64,000 bases of DNA, from the NCBI RefSeq assembly GCF_020171655.1, contig NZ_JAIVAC010000001.1, forward strand, positions 682,001 to 746,000, read 5' to 3'. Shown piece by piece: positions 34,196 through 42,229 of the stretch (its first letter is position 1; each line of letters starts with the position of its first letter). A program made the translations under genes and the position numbers. Under the pieces are notes generated by a model. It ran no database searches and was not told the DNA's origin. It saw nothing but the letters and a program-made list of their open reading frames with translations. Source of the DNA: Exiguobacterium aestuarii (GTDB lineage: Bacteria; Bacillota; Bacilli; Exiguobacteriales; Exiguobacteriaceae).

Positions 34196-34674
34196 AACGC
34201 AAAATACTGACACTCTATTCGAACGGCATGAACGCACACGTCATCACGGTTGAACATAACTTAGATCCACGTGCCGAATACACGGTCACGACGATGGAAG
34301 TCGCTGACGTACTTAGGGAGATGGGCGCAGTCGACCCGACCCGCCGCATCCCGCAAAAGCCAGAGATACAACCCGACATGCCGAAACGCTTCATCTCGAT
34401 CAGCGAGAGTAAGAAACAGCGCTCGAAGCACAAGATGAAGAAGAAGCGGGAGCTAACGGAAGACGCCAAGCATTGGCACTCGCTCGCCTGCGGTTTCGTA
34501 CGAAGCGGCTATAAGGCGTTGCGGTGCCGTGACATCTACAAACTCGAACGACTCATCAAACAATACGAGGCGATGGGCTATACGCAGGTCGGGGAGATCA
34601 CCTCGGACTTCGCCTTCGACGGCGACACGTACCTCGCTGTCATGAAGAAAGGAGACACACCGGATGCAAGATGA
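34180..34674 (+). CDS. Phage protein with N-terminal HTH-like segment
   Basis: A 164-residue protein. The TTG at 34180 was chosen because GGGAGG lies 7 bases upstream; the next ATG at 34192 lacks a ribosome site. The N terminus MKRKILTLYSNGMNAHVITV may be HTH-like. A basic middle (ESKKQRSKHKMKKKRE) precedes a helical C-terminal part. Family not recognised. Confidence 0.6.
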   Translation: MDKRMKRKILTLYSNGMNAHVITVEHNLDPRAEYTVTTMEVADVLREMGAVDPTRRIPQKPEIQPDMPKRFISISESKKQRSKHKMKKKRELTEDAKHWHSLACGFVRSGYKALRCRDIYKLERLIKQYEAMGYTQVGEITSDFAFDGDTYLAVMKKGDTPDAR

Positions 34675-35125
34675 ACTATTGAGCACGAAGTTATCCAAGA
34701 AGGAGCGGAAACGCATCGAGCGTCTCCTTTTCGACTATCACCGCATGCCATCGAAAATCGAGAGCGCCAAGATGAGAGCCGAGCAAGCCGTCACCGCCAG
34801 CTACACGGTCCAGGAGGGGAGTCGCAATGCCTCCCCGTCTGACCCGACGGCAAGCCTCGCCATAAAGCGTGATGAGATCGGCCAGATGGAACGCCTTCGG
34901 AAGTTGCTCGAAGACCAGTACGACCTCATCACGGACGACGAGCGCTACATCTGGAACCATGTGTACCATCCCCGTCACCGCTTCACACCCGAACGGACGG
35001 CGGCGGCATTATCCATCTCGCGTCAGCATTACTTCAACCTTCGGAACCGCCTCATCTCGCAAGTGGCAAGCGTGCTTGAAGGGAAATACGATGTGACATT
35101 TTGGGAGAGTGAACGACATGATTGA
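34664..35125 (+). CDS. ArpU/RinA-like phage late transcription regulator
   Basis: A 153-residue protein. The N-terminal helices (KLSKKERKRIERLLFDYHRM) and the C-terminal sigma-region-4-like element (RFTPERTAAALSISRQHYFNLRN) fit the ArpU family, which controls late gene or muramidase export in Firmicute phages. The position at the end of the early region fits a late activator. It overlaps genes on both sides. Confidence 0.75.
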   Translation: MQDELLSTKLSKKERKRIERLLFDYHRMPSKIESAKMRAEQAVTASYTVQEGSRNASPSDPTASLAIKRDEIGQMERLRKLLEDQYDLITDDERYIWNHVYHPRHRFTPERTAAALSISRQHYFNLRNRLISQVASVLEGKYDVTFWESERHD

Positions 35126-35618
35126 CGACGAACTCGGCGCATTGGTCGAGGACAAGGACATCCCGTACAGTGTGCAGCTACAACTTATCAAGAAACGAAC
35201 CGAGCGAGGCATGTCGCCTCTGCAGATCGCCCGACTCATGGGCCTCAAGAAAAAGGACATCCAAGCCGTCGTGAAGGAACACGGCTGGTCAGCGAAACGG
35301 GAGATCGAGAAGGTCGGCAACGGCAGACCGCCGCGACCGTCCGAGAAGACCGAATGGCGCATGCAGGAGATGAAACGACTCGCTCATGAGGGCTACAACC
35401 GCAAACAGATCGGCGCACTCTTAGGCATCGACCGGAGTTATGTCGACACACTCTGCCGTCGCTACGGCATCAAGACGGTGAGCCAGCTCGAACAGATCGA
35501 GAACCTATACAGCAAAGGCTGGACACAAATGAAGATTGCCGAAGAGCTCGGCGTCTCGAAACAGCGCATCAGCGAGATGATTAAACGCCACGACTTGAAG
35601 AAAGGAGACAGACCATGA
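35118..35618 (+). CDS. Triple-HTH phage protein
   Basis: A 166-residue protein with three consecutive HTH-like elements: RGMSPLQIARLMGLKKKDIQ, EGYNRKQIGALLGIDRSYVD and KGWTQMKIAEELGVSKQRIS. The spacing is near 55 residues. The ATG at 35118 follows GGGAGAGTGA. It overlaps the ArpU-like gene and is coupled by ATGA to the next HTH protein. DNA binding is likely; target unknown. Confidence 0.7.
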   Translation: MIDDELGALVEDKDIPYSVQLQLIKKRTERGMSPLQIARLMGLKKKDIQAVVKEHGWSAKREIEKVGNGRPPRPSEKTEWRMQEMKRLAHEGYNRKQIGALLGIDRSYVDTLCRRYGIKTVSQLEQIENLYSKGWTQMKIAEELGVSKQRISEMIKRHDLKKGDRP

Positions 35619-36844
35619 CGACCGAACTGAATGAGCCGCAAGCGCCGATTCGCATCGATGTGGTGCAGAAACAATATAAGAATGGAATGCAACTTGACGA
35701 ACTCGCCCGTCTCTATGAGGTGACGCCCGAGACGTTGGAGCCGATTGTCCGAGACATTCAACAGAAGCAGCGTAAGGTTTGCACCAAGGAATTCCATTAC
35801 AGCAACCTATCGAAAGAAGAATTGACAGAAGCGCTCGAACGAAACCCGACGGTGCACTCGTTCAAACGTTTCGCTGGTATCGCCTCTGATAAAGAGATGT
35901 GGGCCTTGCTCGAACGTCACGGATTGTCTCACATGGTCCGGACGGAAGCTCAACGGATCGAGGAACGGAACCTGCAAATCATCAAGGCGTTGGAATCTGG
36001 TGCGACTCAAAAAGAGGTGGCGAAAGAGTTCAATGTTTCCGTAGGCACCGTCCATATTGCCATCCGAGACCTTAAGCGTGATGACCTCAAACGCACCTGG
36101 TTGACCGCCGAAGATTGCGAGCGACTCGCCGGACAAGTGAAGCAACTTGTCGAGACGATGACGAACAAAGAAATTATGAAAGAACTCGGGATTACTCAGA
36201 ATCAATTGAGCAAACTACGTCGAGAGTACGACATCAAGCCCGCGAAACGTGATATGACGAATCGGTTCAATCGCGAGAAACACGATGGGAGAGCGAAACG
36301 GGAGAAGGAGGAGAAGCAGGTGGCGAATACTAAATCTCGCACGACTGACTTTCAGGAGTTGGCTGATCGGATTGGCAGCCTGTTCGAACAGGGCTTGACC
36401 ACCGAAAAAGTCATCGAAGCAGCAGGTATCAGCCGAGGCACTTACTACCGTGTCAAAGAGTCGCACGGGAAAGAGTGGAAAATAGTCGACGGTCGGAAGA
36501 AGCGTTCACCGAAAGCAGCCAAACCGAAAGCACCGTATCTCATCCACCCACTTGACCAAAAGGAGGAACCGCCCGTGAAAGAAACGACGACAGCAAGCCT
36601 AGAAAGCGCCGTGACCGCGTTCAAAGCCGAGGAAGTATCTGAACTCATCGGCGCACCGCACGAGCACAAGAAGCCGTCCACACGCGTCATCAACCGCGAC
36701 AAGGACGTGTGGGGCGAATATTTGACGGCACGCTCGCAGGAGATTCATGACGTGGCGCACGATGTCGAGGTGGTCGTGGAGGACGGCAAGCTGATCGAGC
36801 GCACGACGATTCAATACACGTTGGAAAGGGAGTTGACGAAATGA
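35615..36844 (+). CDS. Large multi-HTH phage protein
   Basis: A 409-residue protein with several HTH-like modules: YKNGMQLDELARLYEVTPET, SGATQKEVAKEFNVSVGTVH, TMTNKEIMKELGITQNQLSK and GLTTEKVIEAAGISRGTYYR. A basic linker at about 213-235 and a Lys/Pro-rich stretch separate these from an acidic C-terminal domain. The modular repeats resemble those in the gene upstream. Role unknown; possibly a DNA-organising or regulatory protein. Confidence 0.7.
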   Translation: MTTELNEPQAPIRIDVVQKQYKNGMQLDELARLYEVTPETLEPIVRDIQQKQRKVCTKEFHYSNLSKEELTEALERNPTVHSFKRFAGIASDKEMWALLERHGLSHMVRTEAQRIEERNLQIIKALESGATQKEVAKEFNVSVGTVHIAIRDLKRDDLKRTWLTAEDCERLAGQVKQLVETMTNKEIMKELGITQNQLSKLRREYDIKPAKRDMTNRFNREKHDGRAKREKEEKQVANTKSRTTDFQELADRIGSLFEQGLTTEKVIEAAGISRGTYYRVKESHGKEWKIVDGRKKRSPKAAKPKAPYLIHPLDQKEEPPVKETTTASLESAVTAFKAEEVSELIGAPHEHKKPSTRVINRDKDVWGEYLTARSQEIHDVAHDVEVVVEDGKLIERTTIQYTLERELTK

Positions 36845-37092
36845 CCATACTCTACGGACTGACTGCCATCGGACTCGGCATCTACGCCATCTTGCTGCAG
36901 AATCGCATCGACGAGTTGAAGGAAGACACCGATGCGCTCGAAAGCCAAAAAGAAGCGCTGGCTACGATGAATCTGATGCTCAACGGGTCATTGCGGAAGG
37001 CGCGAGAGCAGTTGCGTGCGAAAGAGGCGGAGAACGAGCGGTTGATGGATTGCATCATCGAGATTGAACGAGAAATGGGGGCGAGTGAATGA
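36841..37092 (+). CDS. Membrane-anchored coiled-coil protein
   Basis: An 83-residue protein with a membrane helix (ILYGLTAIGLGIYAILLQ) followed by a long charged coiled coil (RKAREQLRAKEAENERL). It is coupled on both sides by ATGA. The form recalls Rz-like or spanin-like proteins, but the early position argues against a lysis role. Function unknown. Confidence 0.6.
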   Translation: MTILYGLTAIGLGIYAILLQNRIDELKEDTDALESQKEALATMNLMLNGSLRKAREQLRAKEAENERLMDCIIEIEREMGASE

Positions 37093-37460
37093 GAGAGATT
37101 AAATATCGCTACATCGTGACAGAACCAGCTAAGAACATCACGCATCGTCTATATCACACGCTTGAAGGAATCGAGAGACTCGACCCAAATCATCAGATTT
37201 TCAAACCGAGTTACGAGATTGTGTCTAGGGATTTGTATACAGGGTTTAAGGACAAGGATGGAACTGAAATTTATGAAGGTGATATTACTGAACGCATTGA
37301 TCGGGACCAATTAGTTTTCGGTAAAGTCGAAAGAGATATTGATGGGACTTGGCTATTAATTGAGGAATATGGAGCTGTATTTTTGAGGCATTTACTAGAG
37401 TTAGTTGCGGTGGCTGGAAATGTCCACGAACATCCTTACCTGCTGGAGGTGGACGAATGA
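37089..37460 (+). CDS. YopX-family phage protein
   Basis: A 123-residue protein with the YopX signature MREIKYRYIV at the start and LYTGFKDKDGTEIYEGDI in the middle. YopX proteins are frequent in Firmicute phages and SPbeta-like elements; the fold is a beta barrel and the function is unknown. It is coupled to recU downstream. Confidence 0.85.
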   Translation: MREIKYRYIVTEPAKNITHRLYHTLEGIERLDPNHQIFKPSYEIVSRDLYTGFKDKDGTEIYEGDITERIDRDQLVFGKVERDIDGTWLLIEEYGAVFLRHLLELVAVAGNVHEHPYLLEVDE

Positions 37461-37977
37461 CCACGAGTGTAAAAAACCGAGGCAAAGACCTCGAAGCCCT
37501 CGTCATCCAGAGTAACCACGTCTATCGCATGCGGCAGGAGGCGTTGATCCATCAGGCGCACGCTGAGGTCAAGACGATACGGGGGCGCAACGGGCAAATC
37601 GTCAACGCGTTCCATAAGGGCAAGGCAGGACTCGACTTCTACGGCATCGCAGACGGCAACTACATCACGTTCGACACCAAACAGACAGCGAACAAGACGA
37701 GCTTCCCGCTCGGCAACATCGAGCACCATCAGTACACGACAGTCGTGGAGAAGCGGACAAGGCGGGCGGCATCGCCTTCCTGCTCGTCCGCTTCTCCTAC
37801 TGGGGCGAGACGTACTACCTGAGCGCTGAACAGCTACGGTACTGGTGGACGCAAAAGGAACGCAAGAGCATCCCGTATCAGTGGTTCGTGGACAACTGCA
37901 AGGTGGTGCGTAGTCAGAGTGCGGCGGCGCTCGATTGGTTGAGTGTCGTCCGAGAGGAGCTAGGCGAACGTGATTGA
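37457..37977 (+). pseudogene. recU: RecU-like Holliday junction resolvase, frameshifted
   Basis: The first frame (37457-37752) reads like a RecU nuclease: NRGKDLEALVIQSNHVY, KAGLDFYGIADGNYITFDTK and GNIEHHQYTTVVE. It then becomes basic nonsense and stops at 37822. The missing C-terminal half (GGIAFLLVRFSYWGETYYL and KSIPYQWFVDN) is intact in the -1 frame from about 37753 to 37977. One lost base near 37751 explains it. The full frame would be about 173 residues. Real mutation or sequence error cannot be told. Confidence 0.8.
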
Positions 37978-38065
37978 ATGGACGGACACAGGCATGACGC
38001 TGTTCCTCATCGTGATATTCGGGGCGATGGCGATCAGCTTACTACAGGAGGGGAACGAGAGATGA
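37970..38065 (+). CDS. Possible small membrane peptide, 31 residues
   Basis: A GTG start with an AGGAG-like sequence about 10 bases upstream. The product has one membrane helix (MTLFLIVIFGAMAISLL). It overlaps the end of recU and, by ATGA, the start of the next gene, which also uses its GGAGGGG. Too short to be certain. Confidence 0.4.
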   Translation: MIEWTDTGMTLFLIVIFGAMAISLLQEGNER

Positions 38066-38277
38066 CGTTAGAGATTATCCCGCACGAGAAACGAAAGAAT
38101 CACTTACGCATCAAGTACAAGGGTGTCGTCGTCGCAGACGGCATCCGGTGCCCGAGCGGACGGATCGAGGTACGACCACGGGAGAAACACTTCCCGTATC
38201 ATCGGACGAATCGGGTGCTCGACGAGGGGCAACTGAGGGAGTTTGTGCTTTTATCGGACGTGGCGAAGGAAAGATAA
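38062..38277 (+). CDS. Small phage protein, 71 residues
   Basis: A protein starting MTLEIIPHEKRKNHLRIKYK with mainly beta-type composition. GGAGGGG lies 8 bases before the ATG at 38062. The frame is open upstream but without a ribosome site. Function unknown. Confidence 0.6.
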   Translation: MTLEIIPHEKRKNHLRIKYKGVVVADGIRCPSGRIEVRPREKHFPYHRTNRVLDEGQLREFVLLSDVAKER

Positions 38278-38299
38278 ATTTTATAGGAGAGTGGATGGG

Positions 38300-38491
38300 A
38301 TGGAAAAATACTTTATTTCATACAACTACGCGAACAGGACAGGAAGTGGTTTCGGATGCACTCAAACATTGATTGATAGAAAAATTACAGATATCGATGT
38401 GGTAAGAGAAATTGCGAAAAGTATCGAAAAAGATTACGGGTTCGATAGCGGATCGGTTATCATCCTTAGTTTTCAACGATTTGACCAATAA
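38300..38491 (+). CDS. Small phage protein, 63 residues
   Basis: A protein starting MEKYFISYNYANRTGSGFGC. It is AT-richer than its neighbours. AGGAG is about 10 bases upstream. It resembles short host-takeover proteins in length only. Function unknown. Confidence 0.5.
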   Translation: MEKYFISYNYANRTGSGFGCTQTLIDRKITDIDVVREIAKSIEKDYGFDSGSVIILSFQRFDQ

Positions 38492-38573
38492 AATTATGAA
38501 TTGACCAGAAGATGCCAATAAAAGAGCTTGGTGCGACCCATAAAGTCCCATCAAGCTCACGAGGAGGTTCGGT

Positions 38574-38945
38574 ATGGAACATCATGTCTATGCAGCGACA
38601 TACGGCGATCAGTTCGGAAACATGGAGGTCAGCGTGTACCAAGGTGAACCAATGCACCTGTTCGTCTACTGGCAGGCGGTCACGGACAAGAAGGGACAGA
38701 CGGTCGTCATCAAAAGCGCGCACTGGGCAGGGGCGGAGAGTCCGTGCGACGGGTACGAGATTCTCGGTGAGTGGGATGACGAGGCAGAGGGACGATTCGA
38801 GGCAGAGCGAAAGAAGTTGATAGTGGAGCACGATGCGACGGATGGACCGAATCGAGAGGCGACAGTAAGGCTTGAGAAGAGACCGACACCTGTGAAGAGG
38901 GTTGCACCCTTGGAGCGGGAATACGGGCAAATGAGACTATTCTAG
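38574..38945 (+). CDS. Hypothetical phage protein, 123 residues
   Basis: A soluble protein starting MEHHVYAATYGDQFGNMEVS, with an acidic middle and a basic C-terminal tail (KRPTPVKRVAPL). CGAGGAGG lies 7 bases before the ATG. It precedes the dUTPase gene in the same operon. No family recognised. Confidence 0.6.
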   Translation: MEHHVYAATYGDQFGNMEVSVYQGEPMHLFVYWQAVTDKKGQTVVIKSAHWAGAESPCDGYEILGEWDDEAEGRFEAERKKLIVEHDATDGPNREATVRLEKRPTPVKRVAPLEREYGQMRLF

Positions 38946-38957
38946 GAGGATGAGAGC

Positions 38958-39497
38958 ATGATTTTATCAGAGCAGACGTTTATCGAGTTGGCAGGCAAGC
39001 AGGAAGTGTTGGACGCGAAGATTAAACAAAAGAACGGAGTGACAGACTTACCGCTCAGACGGATCGAGTTGTATTTCCGCATCGAGTTAGCCGAGTGTCT
39101 GAACGAAATGAAGGGCGACTTCAAGCATTGGAGCAACAAACCGATGCGGCGGGCGGAGTTTATCGAGGAATTGGTGGACGCGTTGCACTTTTACCTCAGC
39201 TTCGTCAACCACATGATTAAGCAGGACAGCCCATTCTTTGAAGATATGGACTTACAATCAGCGTACTTCGATGTTGTCACTGAATATGACATTTACCAGG
39301 ACTACATCAGCGGTGTAAAAGAGCTAACGGCGTGGGATATCGCGACGGATTGTATCGGGAGCGGACAAATCAATCGTTCCCTTGCCATCCTATTGTCGCT
39401 CGCTGAGTATTATGAGTTTACCGAACAGGACATCATCGACACATACAACCGCAAGAACGCCGTCAACCACGACCGTAGCGATTCGGGGGTGTACTGA
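38958..39497 (+). CDS. Dimeric dUTPase (dUTPase_2, MazG-like fold)
   Basis: A 179-residue all-alpha NTP pyrophosphatase. ELAECLNEMKGDFKHWSNK gives the first metal site (ExxxxNE with FKHWS), and EFIEELVDALHFYLSF gives the second (ExxxD). It splits dUTP to dUMP, keeping uracil out of phage DNA. AGGAGGATGAGAGC precedes the ATG. It is near the end of the early operon. Confidence 0.88.
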   Translation: MILSEQTFIELAGKQEVLDAKIKQKNGVTDLPLRRIELYFRIELAECLNEMKGDFKHWSNKPMRRAEFIEELVDALHFYLSFVNHMIKQDSPFFEDMDLQSAYFDVVTEYDIYQDYISGVKELTAWDIATDCIGSGQINRSLAILLSLAEYYEFTEQDIIDTYNRKNAVNHDRSDSGVY

Positions 39498-39676
39498 TGC
39501 CACTGGACACTCAAGCGACACTCAACGCATTGATCGAGCAGAATAGACGCATCGCGGGCTACCCACCGAACTGTGACTGCGGGAACGAGGCGACGTTGCA
39601 ACAGCCGGACATCTTCGGAGGGACGACGGGGTATTGCCAGAGTTGTTACGACGTGTTGGGAGGCGAGGGGGAGTGA
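39497..39676 (+). CDS. Small zinc-ribbon-like phage protein
   Basis: A 59-residue protein with CDC (residues 26-28) and CQSC (47-50), a possible metal-binding quartet. It is coupled to the dUTPase stop and to the next gene (GTGA). Function unknown. Confidence 0.6.
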   Translation: MPLDTQATLNALIEQNRRIAGYPPNCDCGNEATLQQPDIFGGTTGYCQSCYDVLGGEGE

Positions 39677-39870
39677 CTACTCGTAAAAAATGGTTAAAGC
39701 GAGACGAGAAGAAAGACAAAGGTCCAGTAGAACAAATAAATATGGAAATCATGCGCTACACAATGTTTTGGAACGCTAGGAGTGACGCTAGAGCGCAAGG
39801 TCTTAGTGTCGAAAAACGACGGAGGAAGATGATGGAACGAGCAATATTGCAACAATTAAGCAAGATGTAG
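39673..39870 (+). CDS. Small basic phage protein, 65 residues
   Basis: A GTG start overlapping the previous stop, with GGAGG upstream. It is highly basic (TTRKKWLKRDEKKDKG, KRRRKMMERA). It is the last early gene before the early/late gap. Function unknown. Confidence 0.55.
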   Translation: MTTRKKWLKRDEKKDKGPVEQINMEIMRYTMFWNARSDARAQGLSVEKRRRKMMERAILQQLSKM

Positions 39871-39888
39871 AAACTGACTTTACTAATT

Positions 39889-39923
39889 GTGTACGAATCG
39901 TGTACGCGCGTCACGCATATAGA
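39889..39923 (+). promoter_or_regulatory. Candidate late promoter with tandem activator-type repeats
   Basis: GTGTACG occurs at 39889 and 39900, one helical turn (11 bp) apart, in a position where a -35 box would be. A -10-like TATAGA is at 39918-39923. This is the arrangement of an activator-dependent promoter. The rest of the gap to 40165 holds a CTCGGAG/CTCCGAG inverted repeat and a terminator. Confidence 0.4.
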
Positions 39924-40039
39924 GGATAGACTAAGAGAGTAGAGGACTCGGAGACGTTCCCACCCACCGAAGACGACCGGACGCTCCGAGGACTCGCATA
40001 ATGTGTTCGTCCATGTACCATCCACCACATAGAGTAAGC

Positions 40040-40066
40040 AAGACGCCATTGATCTGGCGTCTTTTT
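40040..40066 (+). terminator. Terminator in the early/late gap
   Basis: Perfect nine-bp stem AAGACGCCA/TGGCGTCTT, six-base loop, T run. It ends the early operon transcript. Confidence 0.85.
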
Positions 40067-40165
40067 AAATTTATTTTCGTGAAAAGTGGATAATTTTTCG
40101 AAAACGACCCTATATACCATGTGCGCAGAAAGTGGCGTAACTTGAATATAAGGACGTGGAACGAA

Positions 40166-40411
40166 ATGAACAACAAACTTTTCGGAAAACCTGCGAATTC
40201 GACAAACGAGACGGTTATATCTTGTAGACAATCGAACGATGATTGTACTCATAACTGGGAGCGTGGTCGAATGGAACGCGGGAATGATTACGAATGGTTC
40301 AACGAAGATGAGGAACAAACTTACTATGATCCATACACGGGACAGGAAATCAGCGAACGCGAGTATTGGGAACACGGATGCTCGGACGAGATGATGGATA
40401 ACCTGTTCTGA
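40166..40411 (+). CDS. Small acidic phage protein, 81 residues
   Basis: A protein starting MNNKLFGKPANSTNETVISC with an acidic C-terminal half (YEWFNEDEEQTYYDPYTGQE). The ATG at 40166 follows AAGGACG. It lies alone between two terminators ahead of the terminase genes, a place where HNH or regulatory genes often occur; no such motif is visible. Confidence 0.55.
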   Translation: MNNKLFGKPANSTNETVISCRQSNDDCTHNWERGRMERGNDYEWFNEDEEQTYYDPYTGQEISEREYWEHGCSDEMMDNLF

Positions 40412-40415
40412 TGAG

Positions 40416-40437
40416 GACGCCTCAGGGCGTCTTTTTT
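40416..40437 (+). terminator. Terminator before the terminase genes
   Basis: Stem GACGCC/GGCGTC with a TCAG loop and six T. Confidence 0.85.
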
Positions 40438-40525
40438 GTGCCTAGAATACCGCTCACGTGTCAACTCCCCTAGACATCCCCCAACGTGCGCGGCCTTGTA
40501 GACATAAACGAAAGGAGGCGATGAG

Positions 40526-40957
40526 ATGAATGCGAGACAGCAACGATTTTGTGATGAATACCTCGTGGATTTGAACGCGACGAAGGCGGCGATACGGGCA
40601 GGATATTCGGAAAAGTACGCTGGGCAGAATGCAGACAAGCTACTAAAGAATACTAAAATTAGGAATTACATCGACGCTCGGTTGAATGCAAAAGAACGCT
40701 CGCTCATCGCCTCTCAGGACGAGGTGCTCGAGACATTGACCCGCATCATCATGGGTGACGAACGGGGAACCGCTCTCGTTGGTGTTGGAATGGGCGCACA
40801 GGAGGTGTCGCAAGTGCCACCTACAAACGCAGAGAAGATTCGGGCAGCGGAAATCCTCGGGAAGTATTACAAACTGTTCACGGATCGCTCAGAGGTCGAC
40901 GTGAAAGGTTCGCTCGCCGTCCAGTTCGTCGATGACATCGGTGGCGATGACGGATGA
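40526..40957 (+). CDS. Terminase small subunit TerS
   Basis: A 143-residue Terminase_2-type protein. The N-terminal helix-turn-helix has QQRFCDEYLVDLNATKAA and AIRAGYSEKYAGQNADKLL, typical of PBSX/SPP1-like TerS. It recognises the packaging site and loads TerL. GGAGGCGATGAG precedes the ATG. It overlaps terL by ATGA. First gene of the late operon. Confidence 0.92.
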   Translation: MNARQQRFCDEYLVDLNATKAAIRAGYSEKYAGQNADKLLKNTKIRNYIDARLNAKERSLIASQDEVLETLTRIIMGDERGTALVGVGMGAQEVSQVPPTNAEKIRAAEILGKYYKLFTDRSEVDVKGSLAVQFVDDIGGDDG

Positions 40958-42225
40958 CCGTAAAGCAAATCCGTTTGTCCGAGTTGCTCCCGAAGGCGTT
41001 TCATTCGTCTTGGAAGGCGGCGATCAGTCCCGACATCCTCAACGTCGTCGAGAAGGGTGGGCGTGGTTCCGGTAAATCATCGGACATCGCGATCATCTTG
41101 ACCCAGTTGATGATGCGGTACCCGCTCAACGCAGTGGGCATCCGCAAAATCGACAACACCATCGAGCTCTCGATCTTTGAACAAATGAAGTGGGCCATCG
41201 AACTATCGGGTGTCAGTCACCTCTTCAAGATCAACAAGAGCCCGATGCGGATCACCTACATCCCTCGCGGCAATTACATGGTGTTCCGTGGGGCACAGGA
41301 ACCGGAGCGCATCAAATCGCTCAAGGCATCCAATTTCCCGTTCGCATTCGTCTGGATTGAGGAGCTCGCTGAGTTCAAGACAGAGGACGAGATCACGACC
41401 ATCACCAACTCCATCCTACGGGGCGAGTTGCCGGATGGTCTTTTCTATAAATTCTTTTTCAGTTACAACCCGCCGAAGCGTAAACAATCATGGGTCAATA
41501 AAAAGTACGAGTCAGCGTTCATCCCGTCCAACACCTTCGTGCATCATTCGACCTATCTGGACAACCCGCACATTTCGAAGCAGTTCATCGAGGAGGCGGA
41601 GGCCATGAAGGCACGGAACCCGATGCGGTACAGATGGGAGTATGGTGGCGAGGCGATCGGCTCGGGTGTCGTCCCGTTCAGCAATCTCACGTTCAGAACA
41701 ATCACGGACGAAGAGGTCGCAAGGTTCGACAACATCCGTCAGGGCGTCGATTTCGGTTATGCGACCGACCCGCTCGCTTTCGTGCGATGGCACTATGACA
41801 AGACCCGCCGCAAACTGTACCTCATCGATGAGCTGTATGGCGTGAAGCTGTCCAACAGGCAGTTGGCTGAATGGGTCATGTCCAAGGGCTACCACACGAA
41901 GGAAATCATCGCAGACTCCGCAGAGCCGAAGTCCATCGCGGAACTCCGTTCGATGGGTCTTGCTCGCATCATCGGGGCGAAGAAGGGTCCTGACAGTGTC
42001 GAGTTCGGTGAACGATGGCTCGACGACTTGGACGAGATCATCATCGACCCGAAACGGACGCCTCACACGGCGAAAGAGTTCGAGGACATCGATTATCAGA
42101 CCGATCGTGACGGAAATCCGAAACCGAAGCTCGAGGACAAGAACAATCACGCGATCGACTCGACCCGCTATGCAATGGAGCGGGACATGAGACCACAGGC
42201 CGCGGCATTAAAAGTAAGGGGGTAA
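40954..42225 (+). CDS. Terminase large subunit TerL (PBSX family)
   Basis: A 423-residue packaging ATPase and nuclease. The Walker A motif is GGRGSGKS (35-42). The Walker B motif is AFVWIEE (about 131-137). Nuclease acidic residues appear as VDFGYATDP (Asp 266), IADSAEP (Asp 321) and NHAIDSTRY (Asp 402). It pumps DNA into the prohead and cuts it. Length and order match the PBSX-type terminase family. Confidence 0.95.
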   Translation: MTVKQIRLSELLPKAFHSSWKAAISPDILNVVEKGGRGSGKSSDIAIILTQLMMRYPLNAVGIRKIDNTIELSIFEQMKWAIELSGVSHLFKINKSPMRITYIPRGNYMVFRGAQEPERIKSLKASNFPFAFVWIEELAEFKTEDEITTITNSILRGELPDGLFYKFFFSYNPPKRKQSWVNKKYESAFIPSNTFVHHSTYLDNPHISKQFIEEAEAMKARNPMRYRWEYGGEAIGSGVVPFSNLTFRTITDEEVARFDNIRQGVDFGYATDPLAFVRWHYDKTRRKLYLIDELYGVKLSNRQLAEWVMSKGYHTKEIIADSAEPKSIAELRSMGLARIIGAKKGPDSVEFGERWLDDLDEIIIDPKRTPHTAKEFEDIDYQTDRDGNPKPKLEDKNNHAIDSTRYAMERDMRPQAAALKVRG

Positions 42226-42229
42226 GCAC

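Noticed and set aside
36841-37092. Rz-like spanin identification of the membrane coiled-coil protein
   Set aside because: It lies in the early region far from holin and endolysin, and Gram-positive hosts do not need spanins.
37745-37760. Programmed frameshift in recU
   Set aside because: No slippery heptamer or stimulating structure is visible at the junction, and RecU proteins are not known to need one.
41512-42150. 212-codon minus-strand frame opposite the terminase gene
   Set aside because: It is an antisense shadow of terL produced by codon bias; no ribosome site and no recognisable domain. Similar long antisense frames across the head and tail genes were rejected for the same reason.
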